Source of the DNA: Microthyrium microscopicum
Lineage: Eukaryota; Ascomycota; Dothideomycetes; Microthyriales; Microthyriaceae
Length of the DNA stretch: 64,000 nucleotides
Direction of reading: 5' to 3'
Assembly: GCA_010405405.1 (NCBI GenBank)
Contig: MU004239.1
Coordinates: forward strand, 856,713 to 920,712
Shown here: in pieces, positions 55,065 through 64,000 of the stretch
Position numbering within the stretch: position 1 is the first letter of the stretch
How the letters are laid out: the number at the start of each line of letters is the position of its first letter
Position numbers and translations under genes: made by a program
The notes under the pieces: model-generated
What the model saw: the letters and a program-made list of their open reading frames with translations, nothing else
The model's database searches: none
What the model was told of the DNA's origin: nothing

Positions 55065-56714
55065 ATGCGCCTCATCAACCTTCTGTCCTTTGAGATTGAA
55101 GAGTTCTTCGGGGACAAAGTACCGCCTTATATTGCGCTCTCTCATACTTGGAGCGAGGGTCAAGAACCGGTTTTTAAAGAATGGTCCAAAGCACTCCGGA
55201 AAGTGCGAAAGAATGCCGATCACAACATGAGCACTGATGAGATCAAGATGGGTTTGCATCTTGTCTTTGTCGAGCTTGGAAAGAACTTGGGCTTTCAGAA
55301 GATATTGAGCTTCCTTGAAATAGTGAAAGAGCGAGGCGTCGAATATGGATGGGCAGATACTATATGTATCGACAAAACCAGCAGTGCGGAGCTAAGTGAG
55401 GCGATCAACTCGATGTTTGCTATCTATCGGAACTGCAGCCTTTGTATCGCATATTTGGCAGATGTGCAGGGCGGCGATCTGTCAGCATTTCGCGCTTCTC
55501 GCTGGTTTACGCGTGGCTGGACTCTGCAAGAGCTGATTGCCCCTCAAAAGGTCTATTTTTACGATCAGAGATGGGTGGAAATGGGAGAGAAAGGAGATCG
55601 TCATTCTAGCATCTATGAAACTGTCGTCAGGGCAAGCCGCGTTGGACATACAGTACTAGAGCGTCCGGACACAATACGAAACCACAGCATTGCACAAAAA
55701 ATGTCATGGGCTTCCAGACGAACAACGACAAGACGAGAGGATATAGCCTACTGCTTGCTAGGACTGTTTGAGGTGAACATGCCTTTGCTCTACGGCGAGG
55801 GTATGAACGCTTTTCAGCGATTACAGGAAGAAATACTCAAAAAATCTGATGACGACAGCATATTTGCTTGGTACGACCCCGAAGCTTCGTTCTTCACTTA
55901 CCGTGGCTTGCTGGCTCGATCACCAGCGGAATTTGCAAACTCTGGTGAGATACAGTTTAATGGCTCGGACCACAGCGAGCCGCTATGGATAACCAACAAG
56001 GGTATTCGTGTTCAATTTAATGGCTTTGAAAAATCAAAGCCAAACAGCAGAAATTCTGATTTCTTTGTTGTTCTTGATTGTCGCAAAAATTTTCAGGAGA
56101 GGTTGGCCATTAAGCTCATTCGATTGTCTCCGGAAGGCTCTCAGTATGCGCGTGTAGATTGCCACCAACTCGATAGCTACACATGTTGGCAGAATCAGGC
56201 ATACTCAAGCTGGGAACAGGAGAAACGAATCGTTCAGGTCCGCAACCAGCTGATTATTCCAGCAGACCATAGCAGCCCTCGAATACGAGGATTTCTATAT
56301 GACTTACAACCCGGTGCTCAGACTGCTTGGCAAGCGTTCTCAACAGGGACTGATGTGAGGAAACAAGCCAGCCAAATAGTGCTTCGCTTTCCTCAACCCA
56401 AACTGAGCAAACCGTCGCAGCCTGGGCTGGAACCTTCTAAGCTTGCACCTCTACTGTGCTGTAGATTTCGGGTTCGATCTGGCGCTATTCAACGTATTGA
56501 TCAATATGAGTTCAATCCGAGTGAGGATACAGGGGCTCTAGGAGTAGACACGACATTGAAGTTGACGCCTTTGGAATCAAAAGGAACATCATGCATGTTC
56601 TTCGATACGCCTATAGATATAAACCTTTCAGACCCTGCTCTGATCAGCAATCGGGGAGTGTTTGAGCTTCGAATAGGAAGAACACTTATTCAGGATGAGA
56701 TCTGGTTCCGGTAA
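55065..56714 (+). CDS. HET-domain protein (heterokaryon incompatibility type)
   Basis: An uninterrupted frame of 549 residues. HET domains (TIR-like) act in non-self recognition and regulated cell death in filamentous ascomycetes. The N-terminal domain (about 1-250) shows the usual series: MRLINLLSFEIEEFF, YIALSHTWSEGQE, GVEYGWADTICIDKTSSAEL, SEAINSMFAIYRNCSLCIAY, ASRWFTRGWTLQELIAP and AYCLLGLFEVNMPLLYGEG. The C-terminal 300 residues are unrecognised, with a possible beta-rich fold and no NACHT, WD40 or ankyrin repeats. The last codons are CGG TAA, but a GTAAGT donor overlaps this stop. Splicing to an AG at 56759-56760 would replace the last residue with a short Arg-Trp-Glu end at 56770. Confidence 0.92.
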   Translation: MRLINLLSFEIEEFFGDKVPPYIALSHTWSEGQEPVFKEWSKALRKVRKNADHNMSTDEIKMGLHLVFVELGKNLGFQKILSFLEIVKERGVEYGWADTICIDKTSSAELSEAINSMFAIYRNCSLCIAYLADVQGGDLSAFRASRWFTRGWTLQELIAPQKVYFYDQRWVEMGEKGDRHSSIYETVVRASRVGHTVLERPDTIRNHSIAQKMSWASRRTTTRREDIAYCLLGLFEVNMPLLYGEGMNAFQRLQEEILKKSDDDSIFAWYDPEASFFTYRGLLARSPAEFANSGEIQFNGSDHSEPLWITNKGIRVQFNGFEKSKPNSRNSDFFVVLDCRKNFQERLAIKLIRLSPEGSQYARVDCHQLDSYTCWQNQAYSSWEQEKRIVQVRNQLIIPADHSSPRIRGFLYDLQPGAQTAWQAFSTGTDVRKQASQIVLRFPQPKLSKPSQPGLEPSKLAPLLCCRFRVRSGAIQRIDQYEFNPSEDTGALGVDTTLKLTPLESKGTSCMFFDTPIDINLSDPALISNRGVFELRIGRTLIQDEIWFR

Positions 56715-58086
56715 GTATATTATGTTACTGAATGTTTGCACTACTGATCGTTTCTTGAAGGTGGGAATAACGCCGGTATGGCAAAAATAATTATGGCTGA
56801 AGTACTGCAACATTTTAATGCTATTTCTGAGCAGGCTGAGAGCTAGCTACTTTTCATTCAGCTTCAGTACATGCTTGGGAAGATACCGATACTTTCACCA
56901 AACGCAGTATACAATGGCCTTGTCTCTTACAGGCTGTAGACTCAGGTCAACAATAAGTATGGCAAATCCTTATTGTACTTGTTTATATCCATTGATTGCT
57001 CTTTTGGAGTAAATACGATTCTTATCGCAATCGATAATCACAGTGTACTTCCAGCAAAAAGCGTGTCCCACAGCGCGCGCCTCCTTGTGCTCCCAAGAGT
57101 ATCTTGAAGATCTGCCACTTGTCAGATCACAGATGACATATCGTCTTCTCTGTGATGGAGTATGATATCGGGCTGGTCTTGTTATGCATCATAGATATGG
57201 AGTATCTCGATACTTTGTAATATGAGAACAACAGTGTGAAAGCATGACCTTTCGCTGTGATTCAGTAGGATATAACGACATAATGCGACCGGATTGCATG
57301 TGTTCCTGTTGCAAGTCTCTGATGATGAAGACGACTAATGGTCTTTGGATGTTTACTAATCGAACAAGACTATGATGTTACTTCCAGAGGCTTCTTGCGA
57401 AACTCATAGGCAATGAATAGAGAGCGTATCCAAATCCGAGACAAAAGGCTAGCTCAACTCAGGACATCGCTCATATAGTCACTCTCATGGCCCATCAAGT
57501 GCTCGCCAATAATGAGTCGCGTCAGGTGGAGCGAGTGAGAATTGATTACTAGTTTCGTATTTCATAAGATCCTCAATGACCCGGGATTGACTACTGGCAG
57601 CCTGGCCGTTCTTGATAATTGGACGCCGTGCGATGAGGAGTTCCCACTGCATCAACATATCGCCTCGGGGTATCTTATAGCCCAAGAGTGTTTGAAAACT
57701 AAACGTTGCGTGAAGCAGAGAACTTCAAAGCCGATCCGCTGGATCCAGAGTCATTTGTTGAGCTATAGACTGGTGGTCAGACTCTTCGGGGCGATTACTC
57801 ATTTTGAGCGGGATTCAATAATGAAGTTGTACCGCTTGCTCGTTCTCAGCCGCCTTCATTCGGGCTCGGAGCAATACTCCTGTTCACACCATGTTTTCCA
57901 ATACAGACGATGCTTCAATAGATTGGCGTGTAAGTTGTAATCATAAAATTGGAAATGTGTATAAAAAGTGCTAAATTTGCTTCAGTACGAACTGTTTAAT
58001 TCAAGGGCACAAATTCATCTCTTTTCAACCGGCCACAACTCACTTCTTGACACCTTTGCTTACAACCTTGAATCAACTGCCTGAAT
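56715..58086. other. Intergenic 1.4 kb
   Basis: No supported gene. A 132-codon ORF at 57542-57940 has no recognisable feature and its amino acid mix does not look like a protein. Confidence 0.35.
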
Positions 58087-59180
58087 ATGTCTGCTGGTCT
58101 TGTCCTGGTAATTCCACTCCTGTCTTGGTCTATTATAGTCAATTTAACGCGAACCAGATAACCGGTGCGACTGGTTTGATCGGATACAGTGTTGTTGTAG
58201 AGGCTCTCAGATCTGGCTATAGTGTTCGAGCAGCAGTTCGTTCTCAAGCCAAAGCCGACAGAATTCTGGCAACAAAACCGATCAAAGAACTCTGGAGCTC
58301 AAACCCGGTTGCCAATCTCTCATTCGTCTTCGTCCCAGATATTCTCGCCGACGGAGCCTACGACGAAGCAGTACAAGGTGTCCAATTTGTAATACATTTA
58401 GCGTCTCCTGTTCCAAACCAGAATTTGATAGAAGACTTTGAAACTCAGCTGATTCAACCTGCGGTGAAAGGCACAACCGGAATTCTGACTTCAGCTCTGA
58501 AGACAACAGGCATCAAACGGATCGTGATAACCTCTTCCACCGGGGGCATTGTTAGCTTTCATGATCTTATTGGATTTGGAACTGGAAAGACATTCGATGG
58601 AGACCATAGAGTGCCGGCCGATAATGGACCATATGCACATGTCATGCAAGCTTACGCTGCCTCGAAAGTCAAAGCCCTACTAGCTACCGATGAATTCTTT
58701 GCCAACAATAAAACCGAATTCGATCACGTCAATATCATGCCCAGTTTCGTCCTTGGTAGGAACGACCTGGCTACGACACCCGAAGAGATTGCTTCGAGCT
58801 CAAATGGGGTGCTGATGCGACTTGTGCTTGGTCACGATGCGCCTATGCCGTTACCAGGCACGACTGTGCATCTTGAAGATGTGGCTAAGATGCACGTTCT
58901 TTCCCTGGACTCTGCAAAAGTGGCCGGAGGCTCGAACTTTGTAGCGACTTCTGGTGGTTTAGAAGGCATTCAGTTCAACGACTACCAGGAGATTGTAAAC
59001 AGAAGGTTTCCTAGTACCATTGAGAACGGACGGCTGCCCAACAATGGTACCCTCACGACTAAGTCACTCAAGCTCGATGCGTCGAAGGCGGAGACAGTGT
59101 TTGGCTTCAAATTTCAGGGATATGAAGAGCAAGTAGTCAGTGTTGTTAGGCAGTATCTTGAGATATTGGGCAGTTCTTAG
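58087..59180 (+). CDS. NAD(P)-dependent reductase, DFR/GRE2-like extended SDR
   Basis: Two exons (58087-58107, 58158-59180) give 347 residues. The first exon is only 21 nt (MSAGLVL) and is needed for the Rossmann strand MSAGLVLITGATGLIGYSVV; an unspliced frame from 58047 would give a poor N-terminus instead. It shows GATGLIG for NAD(P), FVIHLASPVPNQN, IVITSSTGGIVS and the catalytic YAASKVKALLA (Tyr-x3-Lys). It belongs with dihydroflavonol-4-reductase / methylglyoxal reductase-type enzymes that reduce ketones or aldehydes; the substrate is unknown. The length is typical. Confidence 0.92.
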
Positions 59181-59251
59181 CTTAAATTTTACCCACAAAT
59201 GGACCTAGACCTAGTAGGAACATCTATACGTACATAAGTGAATCAAAGGGA

Positions 59252-59497
59252 CTATTTTGATATGGCGTCTGAGGGTGCTGCCTCCACTTTAGGTCTCCGA
59301 ATAACACCCACAGCTATCAATAACCAACACAAAATCCCTAGGACCGTAATAGCAGTAGTAAATGATGCCCACGCACAACTGACAATGAGCCTCATGCTCG
59401 ATCGGTCAGGGCAGTGCCCGTATATATTCACCAATTGGACTGCTTGGTGCATGACATACCAAATCCCGAAAGCGAGCCATAATTTTGATGTTGCCAT
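59252..59497 (-). pseudogene. C-terminal membrane-protein fragment
   Basis: An open frame from ATG (MATSKLWLAFGIWYVMHQ) with a hydrophobic segment (AWASFTTAITVLGILCWLLI) and a polar end (RRPKVEAAPSDAISK). It could be a small one- or two-TM protein of 81 residues or the last exon of the broken gene upstream. No family was recognised. The opposite-strand ORF at 59238-59546 looks less protein-like. Confidence 0.35.
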
Positions 59498-59538
59498 AGT
59501 CCTATACGACTCGATTTATGGCAGTATTCTAGAGATAA

Positions 59539-59808
59539 TCAGCTAAATAAACGTTTGATGAGCTCTTGCAACTCACACGCGGATTGTTTGCCTTCAAAGC
59601 CCACGGTCAAGAAATCAGCTGCGAGTTGATTTCCTGACCCCTGAGTGGCATGGGCAATCGCAGGGTCGTAGTATTGGGAATGTGAGGGAAAGGGCAGAGA
59701 GTTGTCGTATTTGGATCTATTAGAAATGTTCTCTAGAGGCCTAGGTATTCTGAAATTGGATAAGAGATAGTAAGTCCCGCTGACTAGGTAGGTAGTCAAA
59801 ATAATCAA
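59539..59808 (-). pseudogene. Protein-like fragment, probably an exon of the same decayed gene
   Basis: The frame holds YDNSLPFPSHSQYYDP and DFLTVGFEGKQSACELQELI and lacks an ATG start. A TTTCAG acceptor lies just before the protein-like part. It is on the same strand as the membrane fragments on both sides. Unrecognised. Confidence 0.3.
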
Positions 59809-60719
59809 AGGGGTTGGCGCCTAAGGTTGGTGTTGAACTGCGCCACTCTCGCAGCCATTAAATCACGTATCGATTGGTCAATTATCGAGTCCTGACTACT
59901 AGTGATTGATTATATCAAGTCAGGTCATTCTGAGCAGAGGGATATAAATTCAAACCGTGTGCTTTGGTAAATATATTTTCAAACCATAGTTTTCAAGATG
60001 AGCGGATACTATCCTTCAACGACATCAGACTTAGCCAATTCTCTTGAAAACAACCTTTGTGACTGGGAATCTACCAGACGATCGAGCTTTTGTTAGCCTT
60101 TTGGTTTCGCAGATAATGCGAATCTCGAGGAAGTATGAGACATTTGTTAGATGGCACTTGAACAACGACTGATAAACATTTACACACTTACTACAGTTAT
60201 ACATTTTGAACCTTTCAAGGTCTTCCAGCCCTACGAATCATCAAATACATCGTGCTGTGCTACAAGTCATTATAAAGCCCGATATGCCCTGTGACCTCCA
60301 CCGCATGCTTGTTAATTCTTCAGCAAGTACAGTCTGGCGTCTCATGTACGCTTCAGGTGTGACCCAGAGGCAGTATCAGGTATCAATCCTCTGTTAACAG
60401 TCATCAAAAATAATGAGCTCGCACCATTACCTCTCTAAGGCGAGATCAAGCAGCCGAGAGTGTACCTTTGGCTGCATTGTCGGACAGTTGGAACTACGTG
60501 CTCTTGCAATCCATCTTAGAGGCCAGCCAGCACGAAACTGGATTATAAATCCAGCCATAACCAGATTTAGGGTTTAGTATTGACCCTGGAGTTTAAGAAT
60601 AATTGTCTGGATTCTGGTTCAAGATGAAGTCCAGACCAACATCAACAAACCACTACGTATTGAAGGCTTCTCGCGCCAGGATGGTTGAGGACTTTAGCTT
60701 TCCAGATCCATAGCCTAGC
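59809..60719. other. Intergenic or decayed
   Basis: No clear frame on the minus strand. On the plus strand, TATAAA (59943) precedes a 32-codon ORF at 59998-60096. Confidence 0.3.
59998..60096 (+). CDS. Possible micro-ORF, 32 residues
   Basis: ATG to TAG giving MSGYYPSTTSDLANSLENN and a further 13 residues ending in Cys. A TATAAA box lies 55 bp upstream. It may be chance or a truncated gene start; nothing is recognised. Confidence 0.15.
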   Translation: MSGYYPSTTSDLANSLENNLCDWESTRRSSFC

Positions 60720-61974
60720 CTGAAGGTTGGTCCATGGGTTGTGTTGCCGACATATGAAAGTGCTGGTTGATGCCGTTGGCTTGGAAAGTAAATACGTCTG
60801 CTAGGTGGGCAGAGTCTCGTTTACCGAGTGTGGTGTGGTTGGCAAAGTTCGCTTGTTTTCGATCCCAGAAGCCTGAATGGGTCACTGGGCATCCAAAGAC
60901 GGTTTGTAATTCGTCTAGTAGTCCTTGAGACGCTACTGTGCGCTTATGGCGAGAAATCCCGTTGAAATGCCCTTGCCATTTACCCATTGTGATATGTGGG
61001 CCGTTCCTCTATATGCTACATCGAGGATTCCAAATGCAGTAACGCAAGCTGACACAGCCCCACAAACCAGCTGAGGCCAGTATTGGTATCTGTAGAGTGT
61101 CGACATACGTCGGGCATGTCTGACCATGCATTTGCTGGCAATGGAGGTTGAAATTCTTTAGCGACGAAGATGACTTACGGAACCTCTCCCTCGCTTCTAA
61201 GTCTAGCCAGACCTTCTGTCAAATAGTTAGCTCTAGTCTCAATTAGACATGTCTCGTTGCACAGTATGAGATACGTTTTGGGGAGGCAGTCTCCAGGCCA
61301 GGAGTAAAGACCTGGGGGACAGACTTGGTAGGTTCGAAAGATGGCCCGACGTTTTTGATTTGTCGTTGTTGACCAGAATGACAAGTCTCGGAGCAAGATT
61401 CTAGGCTTGGCTTGACTATCCAAAATTGGGGGAGATACGGAGCACAAGTCTCCGCATTGGCATCGAAAGTGCAGAAAGGAGCAGGGTTGTCAACATTGGG
61501 CTGGCTTTGATGAACTATTAGTCCATAGTCAACATACAGTATATGCAGAAGGCGAAGGTGAAAGCGTAGAATGCGAACTTTGCCCAGCCAATATAATTTT
61601 GAAGCTCTTTGATGTTCAACTTTCTTTTAGTCTTGTGGAGTCGGATCTTGAAGCCATCGTGATGAGTTAGATCTATTCAAGACAATATGTTGAAGTTTGA
61701 AGGCTCTGCAAGGCTGGAAGATATTCTGGAGATGACATTTGACCTGGAGGGCAATGCTTTATACAAGGTCTCATCGCATTTGATATTTCCTCTGGCGTAA
61801 TTCGAAGGCGTCCATGCCCCTGAATTGGACTTTCGCGTCTAGAAAGACCAATTGTCGTCAAGTACAAGCCAACAGTACTTATTGTTGGCAGGAGCAGAGT
61901 TGCGGCCAAGCGACTTTTGAGGCCAACATTGCGGCACAAAAGGCCAATACGACCTGAGGGACTGCAAAATGCAT
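60720..61974 (-). pseudogene. Decayed or unresolved multi-exon membrane-protein gene
   Basis: Begins with a signal-like MHFAVPQVVLAFCAAMLA at 61974. Then come protein-like stretches: SNSGAWTPSNYARGNIKCDE, a TM helix (GWAKFAFYAFTFAFCIY), a Cys-rich outer part (VCPPGLYSWPGDCLPKTYLI, LCNETCLIETRANYLTEGLA) and, after a clear GTAAGT..CCAG intron, a second TM region (YRYQYWPQLVCGAVSACVTA). Several exons join in frame (for example 61455 region to 61174, and 61130 onward). A TGA at 61679-61677 interrupts the frame where an Arg codon (CGA) would fit, and the N-terminal exon cannot be joined cleanly. The family is unknown. It could be a functional gene with introns I have not resolved. Confidence 0.4.
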
Positions 61975-62657
61975 GTTAAGAGAGTTATTTCAGCGCATAA
62001 TTGTTGTGACTATGCTTTTGCATTGCATTAGTAGCGTTAGAAGCCAACAGTTGTAGGATATGTGGATTGAGAGGGCAACAAGCTTCGCCGGCCAAAAAGT
62101 CAACCCAGCGGCCACCAGCAAGAGATACTGCTGAGGTATACCTTAGCCATCAATCGCTATAGCTTATAGTACAGATTCTGAACTACCAGATTCTCGTAAA
62201 CGTTACATTGAATCATTGATCACGTTTCTGCGAGAGGAATCGTTGAAATGGCAAACCTTAGTTCGTAAAGTGGATGGTGATGAACACTTAGATCAATAGA
62301 CTGACATCCCATTGGAAGACAATCTCTTCATACTACCGATACTGGTATTAGTGATCAGTGGTCATGAAGTGACGTGCAAATAAGGTTCAGTGACAAAGAT
62401 CAATATACTCCAAAGCCCCGCCACTAACCATCCAACCATTCCGCTTTCGGAGTCTTTGCTATATCCATGCAACCACGCCATTCAATTGTACTCCACAGGG
62501 CGTGGAGCTTGATATTTAGGAAAACCAAGCATTTCTGATGAATCTTGTAGCCTCCCAATCCTCTTACCTCGTACTGCTTCAATAAATTTCAGGTCGATTC
62601 TGAGGAAGCGCCAGTTTCAAGCAGCCATACATCCAATATAAATTCCAAACCACCACA
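61975..62657. other. Intergenic
   Basis: No supported feature. It is the promoter of the plus-strand PLP-enzyme gene, with a C/A-rich leader just before 62658. Confidence 0.4.
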
Positions 62658-64000
62658 ATGGCCCAAGAACACCACCAACAACTCCCCTCCACCCTCTCCC
62701 CCTCAACCCTCGCAATACACGCCGACGACTACCTCAACACATCCACCGACGTAGCACCCGCTCTCCACGTCTCCACCACCTTCCGCTACACCAACGATCT
62801 CAACGCTCTCCAACCACCCAACTTCGACACAGTTCGTCTCACCATCCCCATTACAAATCCCCAGCACAAACCCACTGTATCAAACCACCTCTCCGCTCAC
62901 TAACAGCACCAACCAGCCCATAGCTGAAATCCTCTCCCTAACAAACCCAACGCACGTCTACTCCCGCCTCTCCGCCCCAAACACCACCCGTCTCGAATCA
63001 ATCCTCTCCGCCCTCCTGCACGGCCGCGTCCTAACCTACTCCTCCGGTCTCGCCGCCTTCCACGCCCTCCTCGTGTATCTCCGCCCGAACGTCATAGCCG
63101 TCAGTGACGGATACCATGGATGTCATGGCGTCATTGGCCTCTTGACGAAATTATACGGTCTAAAGAAGATCCCACTCGATGATGATGGCGCATGGGATGC
63201 TGCAAACTTGGGCAAGGGCGATGTAGTACATATCGAAACACCGCTAAATCCAACAGGTGAGGCCGTGGATTTGAAGAAATGGGTTAAGAAGGCGAAGGAG
63301 AGGGGCGCATGGGTTACTGTCGATGCGACGTTTGCGCCGCCCCCGTTGCAGGATCCGTTGGCGTTGGGGGCGGATGTGGTTATGCATAGCGGGACGAAGT
63401 ATATTGGGGGTCATAGTGATATGCTGTGCGGGGTGCTGGTGACGAAGCATGAGGATGTATGGCATGGACTCTTTGCGGAGCGTGTGTTTTTGGGCAGCGT
63501 GATGGGGAGTCTGGAGGGGTGGTTGGGGGTCCGGAGTGTTCGGACGCTGGAGGTGAGGATTACGAGTCAGGGACGGAATGCGACGAGGATTGTGGGGTGG
63601 TTGAATGCGGCGTTTAAGGGAGAGGATGGCGCAAGTGAGGAGGTGAGGAGGGTGGTTGGTGGGTCGGTGTTGAAGATCCAGCATGCGAGTCTGCAGGCGA
63701 AGGAGGAGAATTGGGTGGATGAGCAGATGCCGGGCGGGTATGGGCCGGTATTCGCGCTGATCTTGCAGGATAAGGAGATGGCGAGGCGATTGCCGAGTAA
63801 GTTGGCGCTATTTCATCATGCGACGAGTCTGGGTGGTGTGGAGAGTCTGATTGAGTGGCGGCGAATGAGTGATTCGACAGTTGATGAGCGGGTTTTGCGG
63901 GTAAGTGTTGGCCTGGAAAACTGGGAGGATCTGAAGCAGGATTTGTTTACTGGATTGAAGGCCGTTCTGGAAGATGTCAAGCCTGAAAAGCTTTCAGTGG
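62658..64000 (+). CDS. Cys/Met metabolism PLP enzyme (cystathionine gamma-synthase type), partial
   Basis: Exons 62658-62831 and 62917 to the window end; the stop lies outside, with about 419 residues visible. The family makes or breaks cystathionine or related thioethers using pyridoxal phosphate. Words seen are THVYSRLSAPNTTRLESIL, YSSGLAAFHALLVYL, SDGYHGCHGVIGLLTKLYG, HIETPLNPTGEAVDLKKW, VTVDATFAPPPLQDPLALGA, the PLP-lysine motif MHSGTKYIGGHSDMLCG and a C-terminal SLGGVESLIEWRR, RVSVGLENWEDL. The donor is GTTCGT. The CDS is extremely C-rich to about 63120 and then strongly G-rich. The precise reaction (Str2-like synthase or a lyase) cannot be settled here. Confidence 0.9.

Noticed and set aside
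57542-57940. 132-codon plus-strand ORF
   Set aside because: No domain, no splice context, and the amino acid mix is not protein-like.
58047-58157. Unspliced N-terminus of the reductase from 58047
   Set aside because: It would destroy the first Rossmann strand; a 21-nt first exon with a GTAATT donor gives the canonical LVLITGATGLIG.
59238-59546. 102-codon plus-strand ORF
   Set aside because: The opposite strand in the same place has a cleaner membrane-protein pattern, so this is more likely a shadow.
1-64000. CRISPR arrays, prokaryotic operons or phage genes
   Set aside because: Spliced eukaryotic genes throughout; the repeats present are irregular or minisatellite-like, not spacer-separated arrays.

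Overview
The window looks like nuclear DNA of a filamentous ascomycete (Pezizomycotina; the protein mix suggests Leotiomycetes, but this is an inference). The evidence is short GT..AG introns (about 45-190 nt) with CTAAC-like branch sites, a HET-domain protein, an RFX factor, fungal cell-wall enzymes and an AT-saturated block of the kind left by repeat-induced point mutation (RIP). Exon structures below were built by hand from splice signals and frame continuity. For every gene called complete, the exon lengths sum to a multiple of three.

Layout. 1-4.6 kb: no convincing gene; at least four families of degenerate short repeats. 4.6-17.9 kb: a run of secreted or cell-surface genes: a putative glycoside hydrolase (minus), a membrane-anchored exo-beta-1,3-glucanase of the GH5 ExgD type, an A1 aspartic protease, a 90-residue proline-rich secreted protein, and a GH72/X8 (Gel/Gas-like) protein that appears to lack both catalytic glutamates and ends in a transmembrane helix plus cytoplasmic tail. 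18.1-21.1 kb: a stand-alone RNase H-domain protein with a duplicated tail module, then a broken unrecognised gene.

21.6-36 kb is a conserved housekeeping block: RFX transcription factor, Yop1/REEP protein, glucosamine-6-phosphate N-acetyltransferase (Gna1), the tRNA ribosyl-phosphate transferase Rit1 with an extra C-terminal domain, the SEA-complex subunit Mtc5/Sea3 and the ubiquitin-conjugating enzyme Ubc13. 36.9-45.5 kb holds two drug-type MFS transporters flanking a roughly 0.95 kb AT-saturated block and a membrane-protein gene that begins at the edge of that block and carries a CAG-to-TAG type stop.

45.6-64 kb contains Rix1, a small unknown protein, a Ctr copper transporter, a cyclophilin with mitochondrial and cytosolic start sites, a HET protein, a DFR-like NAD(P)-dependent reductase, fragments of a multi-exon membrane-protein gene, and the 5' part of a cystathionine gamma-synthase-type PLP enzyme that runs off the right edge.

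The genes are monocistronic and I see no secondary-metabolite cluster. The most unusual item is the GH72/X8 transmembrane protein, which has the layout of a cell-wall-binding pseudoenzyme or sensor. Other items worth following are the RIP-type block beside a broken gene, the Rit1 fusion, and a 5' C-rich to 3' G-rich skew switch inside several genes.
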